A stretch of 37,516 nt of DNA, taken from contig CALHVU010000055.1 of assembly GCA_938036925.1 (NCBI GenBank), positions 1 through 37,516 of the forward strand. The letters run 5' to 3'. The notes under the pieces were generated by a model. The model was given only the letters and a program-made list of their open reading frames with translations, was not told where the DNA came from and did no database searches. Shown here piece by piece: positions 31,844 through 37,516 of this stretch. The position numbers were made by a program, and so were the translations under genes. Each line of letters begins with the position of its first letter. The first letter of the stretch is position 1. The stretch comes from an uncultured Atopobium sp. Its GTDB lineage: Bacteria; Actinomycetota; Coriobacteriia; Coriobacteriales; Atopobiaceae.

Positions 31844-32575
31844 GTGAACGTTCTAACCTACCTTGACAGTCTTGATTCTGATGTTCGGAAGAAGATCATC
31901 AAATGGGCTTCTCGCGTTCCCGCTAATCGTCTTTCTCATTGTAGGCAGATTCGTCTTAATTCCGGACAGACCCTTGTCCACATGCTGGACCGCGTTGATA
32001 ACGTGTACATTTTGTGTCGCGGCACTGTGCGCACTACGTCGCATAATTCCGCAGGTAGCACGTATGTTATTGACGAGTATCGTGCGCCCGTTGCTTTTGG
32101 TGAGATGGAAGTTATTAGCGAGAGCCCCTTTTACCTGGGATCGCTCACCGCAACTTCCGGCTGCGAGTTTATTTCGGTTCCACGCGAGGACTACCTGCAG
32201 TGGATTCGTTCGGACCCTGAGGCACTTCTCACCCGCTCGCGCTGGATTATCAAGAATCTGACACGTCAGTCTGGTTACGAGCGCAGCCTGCTAACCTGGA
32301 GCGGAACCAAGCGCCTGATGTACATGCTTAGCGAGCTGACGCGCGATCAGATTCACCGCGGCGTTGTTGAGTGGCCGTTTACGGTGCGTCTGACCAGGCA
32401 AGAGTTGGCAGACAAGATTGGTACCAGCACAAAAACTGTTGCCCGCGGCATCGACGAGCTTAAGGAAAGGGGCATGGTTTCTGTTCAGCACGGCAAGATT
32501 GTCATTACCGAGAGGCAGTTCCAGCGCCTCGACGACGCAATGAAACACGAGGGTGAATCCCACCTTCTGGACTAA
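31844..32575 (+). CDS. Crp/Fnr-family transcriptional regulator
   Basis: About 243 aa. An N-terminal cyclic-nucleotide-binding-like beta roll (about 30-150, with VDNVYILCRGTVR and VAFGEMEVISES) is followed by a dimer helix and a winged helix-turn-helix (LTRQELADKIGTSTKTVARGIDELKERG). There is no N-terminal cysteine cluster of the classical FNR type; only three scattered Cys are seen. I start at the GTG at 31844 because GAGG lies six bases upstream. An ATG at 31808, without a ribosome site, is the alternative and would add 12 residues. It lies 148 bases before the glycyl radical enzyme gene on the same strand, so it may control it in response to anaerobiosis or a small effector. The ligand is unknown. 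Confidence 0.86.
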   Translation: MNVLTYLDSLDSDVRKKIIKWASRVPANRLSHCRQIRLNSGQTLVHMLDRVDNVYILCRGTVRTTSHNSAGSTYVIDEYRAPVAFGEMEVISESPFYLGSLTATSGCEFISVPREDYLQWIRSDPEALLTRSRWIIKNLTRQSGYERSLLTWSGTKRLMYMLSELTRDQIHRGVVEWPFTVRLTRQELADKIGTSTKTVARGIDELKERGMVSVQHGKIVITERQFQRLDDAMKHEGESHLLD

Positions 32576-32723
32576 CCTCTGTACCTGGCACAACGCTTGG
32601 GCAAGACCGTTCTTCTCGCCCCAGGCAGCGCGCCGCGCCATGCGGTGCACCATAACTTGGAACGACCGACGTACCCGTCGCAATCACAAACCTGTTTTTG
32701 CAGGATAAACGTAAGGAGCACTA

Positions 32724-34226
32724 ATGAGCGAGTTCATGGACATCATCACTTCCGACAACCTCTCGTACAAGCAGAAGGTTCTGCACTTGGCTCAGGCCGC
32801 CGAGAACTCTGAGCACCCTATTAAGACAACAGCTGAGTTTGATCGTCTTTTTGCAGCTCACGCCCTTGACGATATGTGTGAGGGCAACGCTCCTTACCGT
32901 CCTCGCTACATCTGCCCTGACTACCAGGTATTTGCTCAGAACGGTTCCGAGTTTTTGCGCTTTGACAAGCCAGAGACCCTTGATGACCTGCTCTGGGGCC
33001 TTGCCGCTCTCTACGACAACGTTCCTTCTGTCACCAGCCGCCCTGTGTACGTTGGCCAGCTGGACAAGATTATTGATCCGTTCCTGGAGGGCATGACTGA
33101 CGCAGAGATTAAGCCTCGTCTGCGCCGCTTCCTGAACCACATCGACCGCACCGTTGCAAGTGGTTATTGCCACGCAAACATTGGTCCAGAGGACACTCGT
33201 GCAGGTAGACTGCTGCTTGAGGTTGACCGCGAGCTCATGAACGCCGTTCCAAACTTCACTCTCAAGTACGATCCAGAGGTCACATCTGACGAATTCATGC
33301 GCCTGGCAGTCAAGACCACCATGGTCTGCTCCAACCCTGCTTTTGCTAACCATCGCATCCACAAAGAGACCTACCCTGGCGAGTACACCGTCGTAAGCTG
33401 CTACAACGTCCTTCCTATGGGCGGCGGCGCTTACACTTTGAGCCGCGTACTTCTCCCTGGCCTTGCAAAACTTGCAACCAACGTTGACGACTTCATGAAC
33501 AACCTGCTGCCAACCGCAACTGGCGAGGTTCTGAACTTCATGAACGAGCGCGTTCGCTTTATCGTTGAGGATTCCAACTTCTTTGAGACCAGCTTCCTGG
33601 CTCAGGAAGGCCTCATTTCTCGCGAGCGCTTCTGCGGCATGTTTGGCGTTGCCGGCATGAGCGAGTGCGTCGCTGAGCTGCTGCATCTTGACAGCAGCCG
33701 TACCTACGGCAAGGATGACGAGGCCAACGAACTGGCCGACAAGATCATGGTCAAGATTGCCGACCAGGTCAACAACTTTGACGCCGTCTACTCCGAGGTC
33801 TTTGGCGGCCGCTTCACCCTGCACGCACAGGCTGGCTTCTCCGACCAGCAGGGCGTTACCCCTGGTGTCCGCATCAAGGTTGGCGACGAGCCTGCAAACC
33901 TTTACGACCACATTCGCCACAGCGCTCGCATGCACCGCTTCTTCAACAGCGGCGTCTCCGACATCTTCCCAGCTGAGCCAACTGCTGAGCGCAACCCTGA
34001 CGCTGTCGTTGACGTGGTCAAAGCCGCATTCTCCATCGACGACAAGTACCTCTCGTTCTACAGTTCCGAGGGCGACCTGGTCCGCATCACCGGCTTCTTG
34101 GCAAAGCGTTCCGAGATGAAGAAATTCCAGTCTGGCGACGTTGTTCTTCAGGACACCGCTCACGACGGCCTGGGTAACTTCACCGCCAACCACCTTGGCG
34201 AGCGCAAGGTACGCATGAGCGACTAG
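32724..34226 (+). CDS. yjjI: YjjI-family glycyl radical enzyme
   Basis: A 500-aa protein that resembles E. coli YjjI (about 516 aa, DUF3029), a glycyl radical enzyme whose reaction is not known to me. The C-terminus carries the radical site RITGF, with Gly457 as the presumed radical residue, 43 residues from the end. A central SCYNVLPMGGGAYTL segment could hold the catalytic Cys, but I cannot prove this. The start ATG at 32724 has AAGGAG five bases upstream. The next gene, 19 bases on, encodes the matching YjjW activase, and deoC faces the pair. In E. coli yjjI-yjjW also sit beside the deo genes. It should be oxygen-sensitive and active only in anaerobic conditions. A 554-aa antisense frame is a shadow. 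Confidence 0.88.
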   Translation: MSEFMDIITSDNLSYKQKVLHLAQAAENSEHPIKTTAEFDRLFAAHALDDMCEGNAPYRPRYICPDYQVFAQNGSEFLRFDKPETLDDLLWGLAALYDNVPSVTSRPVYVGQLDKIIDPFLEGMTDAEIKPRLRRFLNHIDRTVASGYCHANIGPEDTRAGRLLLEVDRELMNAVPNFTLKYDPEVTSDEFMRLAVKTTMVCSNPAFANHRIHKETYPGEYTVVSCYNVLPMGGGAYTLSRVLLPGLAKLATNVDDFMNNLLPTATGEVLNFMNERVRFIVEDSNFFETSFLAQEGLISRERFCGMFGVAGMSECVAELLHLDSSRTYGKDDEANELADKIMVKIADQVNNFDAVYSEVFGGRFTLHAQAGFSDQQGVTPGVRIKVGDEPANLYDHIRHSARMHRFFNSGVSDIFPAEPTAERNPDAVVDVVKAAFSIDDKYLSFYSSEGDLVRITGFLAKRSEMKKFQSGDVVLQDTAHDGLGNFTANHLGERKVRMSD

Positions 34227-34245
34227 CGAGAAGAGCTGCGTAAAC

Positions 34246-35130
34246 GTGTCCTTCACTGCAACAGAAACAACTTTGGGAGCAACGCATCCAACTGGATGTG
34301 TTGCTCCTGTCAACAAGATCATTCCCTTCTCGCTGGTAGATGGCCCAGGAAGCCGAACTGCAGTCTTCCTACAAGGCTGCAACATTCGCTGCGCCTACTG
34401 CCACAACCCCGAGACCCAGGTGGAATGCATCTCCTGCCAGGCATGCGTCAAACCATGCCCAGCTCACGCCCTATCCGTGGCTGACGGCAAGGTTGTGTGG
34501 GACAACTCCATTTGCATCAACTGCGACAACTGCATCAAGATTTGCCAACATAAGTCCACGCCAAAGATTGAGCTGCTCAGCGCAAGAGAGGTGGCCGACC
34601 GCTGCATTTCCAACATGCCGTTCATCCGCGGAATTACCACGTCAGGCGGCGAATGCATGCTCCGTCCCGACTTCCTCTACGAACTCTTCACCTACTGCAA
34701 CGCAGCTGGTCTGAACTGCCTCATCGATTCAAACGGAACTATCGACTTCACCGAGTACCGCGATCTACTGGATCTCTCAAGCGGCGTCATGCTTGACGTC
34801 AAGGCTTGGGATGATCAGTGGTTTGAGCACCTGACCGGCGAAAATGGCGTCACGGTCCGCAAAAACCTTGCGTTTTTGGCCGAGCAAAACAAGCTGGAAG
34901 AGGTCCGCGTCATCGTGACCGAAGGCTGGAACGACGCCGAAGCCGCAGTTGATGGCATTGCCTCAACTCTTGGCGAGAAGGCCGGTCAAACGCGCATTCG
35001 CCTCATGAAGTTCAGGCGCTTTGGCGTCCGCGGTCCGATGGAGAACTCTCCTTCTCCAAGCGATGAGCGTATGCAGGCAATTGAGCTGCAAGCCCGTAGT
35101 CTGGGCTTTGGTGAGGTTGTCGTCAGCTAG
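34246..35130 (+). CDS. yjjW: YjjW-type glycyl radical enzyme activase (radical SAM)
   Basis: A 294-aa radical SAM enzyme. The SAM cluster motif CNIRCAYC gives Cys45, Cys49 and Cys52. Two ferredoxin-type 4Fe-4S motifs follow inside the insert typical of such activases (Cys61/64/67/71 and Cys90/93/96/100). The SAM-binding TTSGGE is at 132-136. It should place the glycyl radical on the YjjI protein encoded just upstream. The start is the GTG at 34246 with AAGAG ten bases before. This gives about 20 residues before the usual beginning VNKIIPFSLVDGPG, and this extra part is encoded by a perfect hairpin (34276-34307). No better start codon is available after the hairpin. Confidence 0.9.
   Translation: MSFTATETTLGATHPTGCVAPVNKIIPFSLVDGPGSRTAVFLQGCNIRCAYCHNPETQVECISCQACVKPCPAHALSVADGKVVWDNSICINCDNCIKICQHKSTPKIELLSAREVADRCISNMPFIRGITTSGGECMLRPDFLYELFTYCNAAGLNCLIDSNGTIDFTEYRDLLDLSSGVMLDVKAWDDQWFEHLTGENGVTVRKNLAFLAEQNKLEEVRVIVTEGWNDAEAAVDGIASTLGEKAGQTRIRLMKFRRFGVRGPMENSPSPSDERMQAIELQARSLGFGEVVVS
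34276..34307 (+). promoter_or_regulatory. 14-bp hairpin inside the start of yjjW
   Basis: Arms 34276-34289 and 34294-34307 pair over 14 positions including one G-U, with the loop AACT. It lies 30 bases after the GTG start, within coding sequence for an unusual N-terminal extension. No T run follows, so it is not a standard terminator. It might slow ribosomes or stabilise the upstream yjjI mRNA. Confidence 0.5.
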
Positions 35131-35148
35131 CTGCCACGGCGGGTGTGC

Positions 35149-35223
35149 GGTGCTAGCCGCAGCAGACGCGGCGTGAACCGCGATACCAGCAGCGCACGGC
35201 ATCCGGGTGGTGCCAGCCGCAGC
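35149..35223. repeat. Pair of 15-base direct repeats in GC-rich intergenic DNA
   Basis: GGTGCTAGCCGCAGC (35149-35163) and GGTGCCAGCCGCAGC (35209-35223) differ at one base and are 60 bases apart. The stretch from 35131 to about 35270 is visibly more GC-rich than the surroundings and has no gene. Confidence 0.55.
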
Positions 35224-35283
35224 TCGCATAGTTTTCTCGACGCTCCGGCGGGTTTCTCGCCACCCCACTATTCCATAACAAAT

Positions 35284-35320
35284 AACGACCTCGCAGCACA
35301 AGCTACGAGGTCATTTTCAT
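35284..35320 (+). terminator. Terminator after yjjW
   Basis: Stem GACCTCG/CGAGGTC (35287-35293 with 35306-35312), a C-A mismatch and AGC/GCT closed by ACAA, followed by ATTTTCATTT. It can also limit transcription from deoC on the other strand. Confidence 0.85.
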
Positions 35321-35366
35321 TTACTTATCAACAGAGTGTCGGTCCAGCAAACTCCTGATCAGCGAG

Positions 35367-36008
35367 CTACTCGGTGACAATAGCGATTCCGCTGGAGCAG
35401 CCCAGACGATCAGCGCCCGCTGCGACCATTGCCTCAGCGTCAGCCTTATTGTGGATGCCGCCAGCAGCCTTGACCTTGCAAGTGTCACCGACAGTCTGCT
35501 TCATCAAAGCAACGTCGTGAACAGTTGCGCCACCGGTGCTAAAGCCGGTGCTTGTCTTGACGAACGCAGCTCCAGCAGCCATGCAATCCTTGCAAGCACG
35601 AACGATCTGCTCGTCATCAAGCAAGCAGCACTCCAAGATTACCTTAACGGGCACGGTACCAGCAGCCTCAACGACAGCCTTGATATCAGCGATAACGTAG
35701 TCGTCATCGCCAGCAACCAGGTGGCCACCGTTGATGACCATGTCAATCTCGGTAGTGCCGTCGGCAACGCTCTGCTTGGCCTCGGCGACCTTAGCTGCAG
35801 TTGAAGCGGCACCCAGAGGGAAACCGATGCAGGAAGTAATGCCAACTCCAGAGCCCTCGAGTTCGGCGTGAGCCAGGGAAACCCAGCAAGAATTGATGGC
35901 GACAGTTGCAAACTTGTACTGCTTTGCCTCGGCGCAAAGTTTCTTGATGTCTTCAGCGGTTGCGTTTTGCTTCAAATTTGTATGGTCGATAAGGCCGTTG
36001 ACTTCCAC
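35367..36008 (-). CDS. deoC: Deoxyribose-phosphate aldolase
   Basis: A 213-aa class I aldolase that cleaves 2-deoxyribose 5-phosphate into acetaldehyde and glyceraldehyde 3-phosphate, in deoxynucleoside breakdown. The Schiff-base Lys151 is in VKTSTGF, the proton-relay pair is Asp89 (EIDMVIN) and Lys180 (VKAAGGI), and the phosphate-binding end is GADRLGCSSG. The start is the GTG at 36008 with AGAAGGAG six bases upstream. It stands alone, without other deo genes nearby, and converges on yjjI-yjjW. A possible -10 (TACAAT, 36056-36061) and a 14-base dyad (36111-36124) lie upstream. Confidence 0.96.
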   Translation of the reverse strand: MEVNGLIDHTNLKQNATAEDIKKLCAEAKQYKFATVAINSCWVSLAHAELEGSGVGITSCIGFPLGAASTAAKVAEAKQSVADGTTEIDMVINGGHLVAGDDDYVIADIKAVVEAAGTVPVKVILECCLLDDEQIVRACKDCMAAGAAFVKTSTGFSTGGATVHDVALMKQTVGDTCKVKAAGGIHNKADAEAMVAAGADRLGCSSGIAIVTE

Positions 36009-36055
36009 GATTTTCTCCTTCTGGCTGTGCGATTATGAGCGGTTTGTGCTTCTCT

Positions 36056-36061
36056 ATTGTA
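36056..36061 (-). promoter_or_regulatory. Possible -10 element for deoC
   Basis: TACAAT on the minus strand within TTGCCGTACAATAG, 48 bases before the deoC start. The context is nearly the same as upstream of uppP. No strong -35 is seen, which would fit activator dependence. Confidence 0.35.
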
Positions 36062-36110
36062 CGGCAAGCGGCGCAGAAAAGACGTGGCAGCTGGTTTTGC
36101 TATCTGGTTT

Positions 36111-36124
36111 TGAACGGGCGTTCA
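36111..36124. promoter_or_regulatory. Dyad TGAACG-GG-CGTTCA upstream of deoC
   Basis: A perfect 6+6 inverted repeat with a two-base centre, between the deoC promoter region and the end of the next gene. A possible operator; no known site is matched. Confidence 0.3.
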
Positions 36125-36164
36125 TCTAAGTTCAGGCAAATTATTATTCGGCTCAAGCGGAACT

Positions 36165-37193
36165 TTACCTAGCTTTGAACAGTCGTGTCCATAATGCCCG
36201 CTGTCGCTCTTCAAGATCTGACATAGTCGTGTCACGTGCAGTTATTCCAGTAGATTCGCGAATCTGGCGGACCAAGCCCTGAACGCTTTCAAAGCTTTTA
36301 AGCATCTCGCCAGATACCGAAAAATGCGGACGCTGAACGCCTGTTACCAGCTCGTTTTCCCTATCCAGGTCTCGCGTGATTTTTTGGCCGCCGGAGTGCG
36401 TTACCGCAGGGTCATAATCTAGCAACACTGTAGCCCGCTTCTGCCTCTTGTCCTTGAGCTGAATGGTTAAGTCAGGAATTCGAGTGATTTTCTCGCCATA
36501 TCTGTTTTCCAGTTCAATTGGCCTATTGAGCTCAACGGTTCCTAGATTAAAGCCACCGAGGTTATACGGGAGGCACAATAGCAGGGCAAGCGAGGTCTCT
36601 CGGGGCGACCGAGCTTTCTCTACGATGTGCTGAAGCGCTCGTTTAGCTGGAATGATGCCGCGCTTTCTTCCTTGTGTGGCAAGAAACTTTGCAATTGCAG
36701 CGCGATTTGTCAGAGGGCCATTTTGGCGTTGTGAAACTCCACCGTGACCATTTTGGTTCAAAAAATAATCAGAACACAGCGCACTACCTGCAAGAATTGT
36801 TCCGATGAAATCGAGTTTTGACGCGATCTGCAAATAAGTGAATTCTGGAGATGTCACAAATCCTTTTAAGTCAGTATCTATTGGCAGGAGTGACGAAGGT
36901 AAAACGTTCGTATTACAGATGTGAAGCGCAACATTTGCTCTTGTAGACGCAGAATTCACATCACGAATTAGCAGGTCAACCTTACCATTAGACTCCTGGT
37001 GAAGACGCACGCCTTGTATTTCCGGCAGGTGTCCATAGTAGACGGCAAGCTCTCGTTCCATAGCCGCTCCAGGTGTAGACTCGGGAACAAGTAGCGTCCT
37101 GACCATACCATTTGATGCGGACAACGAAACAAATGGCCTAGAGGAACTTATCAATAAATTAAACGCTGAAAAGTACGAAAGACAGTAATCCAT
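36165..37193 (-). CDS. Protein with probable DUF559/PD-(D/E)XK-like C-terminal domain
   Basis: A 342-aa protein without signal peptide. The C-terminal half has the order ARSPRETSLALLLCLP, LGGFNL, RIPDLTIQ, ATVLLDYDPAVTHSGG and DLDRENELVTG. This resembles the DUF559-like, Vsr-related nuclease fold often seen in coriobacterial proteins of unknown role: a Glu in the first helix, then an Asp and an Asp-Tyr-Asp on strands. The usual Glu-Tyr-Asp is Asp-Tyr-Asp here. The N-terminal half is not recognised, though similar proteins are sometimes annotated as AbiEi-like; I cannot confirm that. The ATG at 37193 has AAGGAG four bases upstream. No partner gene is seen in the window. Function unknown. Confidence 0.6.
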   Translation of the reverse strand: MDYCLSYFSAFNLLISSSRPFVSLSASNGMVRTLLVPESTPGAAMERELAVYYGHLPEIQGVRLHQESNGKVDLLIRDVNSASTRANVALHICNTNVLPSSLLPIDTDLKGFVTSPEFTYLQIASKLDFIGTILAGSALCSDYFLNQNGHGGVSQRQNGPLTNRAAIAKFLATQGRKRGIIPAKRALQHIVEKARSPRETSLALLLCLPYNLGGFNLGTVELNRPIELENRYGEKITRIPDLTIQLKDKRQKRATVLLDYDPAVTHSGGQKITRDLDRENELVTGVQRPHFSVSGEMLKSFESVQGLVRQIRESTGITARDTTMSDLEERQRALWTRLFKAR

Positions 37194-37516
37194 AGCACTC
37201 CTTCGCGAAAAAGTATGAATTCCATACCCGGAAATGGCGCAAGTAATCTGACCGATTTGAAATCACACAGGAAATCTGTGCAAGATTTGTCGTTTGGCAC
37301 CCTGCGGGAGTTCATTATGTAACTTCTCTGGCTTGGTTTCAAAAATCTGAATAATTCTGCAATTAAATTCATTTCTATTAATACGTAATTTTTGAGCTCA
37401 AAATTATGTGCCGAAAAAGGTAAAAAACGCGTTTAGTTGGAAATGAAAATTGAAAAATAGATGTTTTATCTCCAACTAAGACGATTTTTTACCGCCTCAA
37501 AAACTTTTATCTGGGC
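37194..37516. other. AT-rich non-coding end with inverted repeats
   Basis: No convincing gene. It contains a near-perfect palindrome around GAGCTC (about 37386-37404). A larger interrupted inverted repeat pairs GGTAAAAAA...TTAGTTGGA (to 37441) with TCCAACTAA...TTTTTTACC (37470-37492); the middle of each arm is not complementary. Confidence 0.5.

Larger units (their letters stand above)
258..36497. repeat. Dispersed short motif GGCGAGAA / CGAGAA, both strands
   Basis: CGAGAA or its complement was counted by eye about 62 times across the window (about 18 expected for random equal-base sequence). GGCGAGAA or its complement was counted 17 times (about 1 expected), at 1271, 2543, 3090, 4054, 6306, 6878, 10503, 16050, 18840, 19595, 25511, 29031, 30227, 32613, 34972, 35254 and 36490. 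Eight are in plus and nine in minus orientation. Five of the 17 are intergenic. Confidence 0.65.

Noticed and set aside
32721..34385. 554-aa open frame antisense to yjjI and the start of yjjW
   Set aside because: Fully antisense to two well-supported genes with conserved motifs. The long frame follows from codon bias; no ribosome site or recognisable domain.
258..36497. CGAGAA excess as a simple codon-usage effect (Gly-Glu-Lys, Phe-Ser-Pro)
   Set aside because: The word is also found in intergenic DNA and terminators and is read in different frames on both strands. Still, only a genome-wide model can settle this.

Overview
The window looks like a chromosomal segment of a Coriobacteriia member. 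A Lancefieldella/Atopobium-type anaerobe (Atopobiaceae) is my best guess, inferred from protein character, moderate GC, Gram-positive surface anchoring (LPxTG-type tails, no outer-membrane genes) and strong AGGAGG-type ribosome binding sites. No rRNA, tRNA, CRISPR array, insertion sequence or prophage was seen. Species assignment is inference only.

Layout. 1-2163: a 5'-truncated Ser-rich membrane-anchored protein, then an M18 aminopeptidase with a strong terminator. 2252-5160 (minus): promoter, TPP riboswitch and a three-gene ThiXYZ-type ABC importer for a thiamine pyrimidine precursor. 5294-6800 (minus): a hexapeptide-repeat acetyltransferase and an APH-fold phosphotransferase. 7026-9497 (minus): a large beta-helix surface protein with two Cna-B-like domains and an unusual TPDTG sorting motif. 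9588-11020 (minus): the AmaP / DUF2273 / Asp23 envelope-stress operon. 11144-12872 (minus): a Pit phosphate transporter with its DUF47 partner. 13073-16996 (minus): pcrA helicase, an MscS channel and mtnN, tightly coupled. 17187-18671 (minus): a second surface protein (InlB-type repeats, LPYTG). 18895-19827 (minus): uppP. 20122-21195 (plus): a PcsB-like coiled-coil cell-wall protein behind a structured leader. 21271-22266 (minus): an EamA transporter. 22462-25419 (plus): an M16C metalloprotease. 25542-29503 (minus): a MacB-type fused ABC exporter and a small membrane protein. 29648-31093 (plus): an M20 dipeptidase. 31094-31843: a repeat-rich non-coding interval. 31844-35130 (plus): a Crp/Fnr-type regulator, a YjjI-family glycyl radical enzyme and its YjjW activase, facing deoC (35367-36008, minus). 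36165-37193 (minus): a protein with a probable DUF559-like nuclease-fold domain.

How the genes fit together. Peptidases (M18, M16C, M20) suggest peptide and amino-acid based growth. The surface proteins, UppP, the PcsB-like protein and the Asp23 operon concern the cell envelope. The YjjI/YjjW pair next to a Crp-type regulator and DeoC points to anaerobic radical chemistry perhaps linked to deoxynucleoside breakdown.

The least expected signal is at DNA level. By hand count the hexamer CGAGAA (either strand) occurs about 62 times, against about 18 expected for random sequence. Its extension GGCGAGAA occurs 17 times against about 1. It is used in both orientations and in different reading frames, and it also lies in intergenic and terminator positions. 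This resembles a DNA uptake-type or Chi-type signal that I do not know to have been described for this group. Other candidates are two structured RNA elements (20008-20116 plus, 13016-13074 minus) and the repeat-rich region upstream of the Crp-type regulator.
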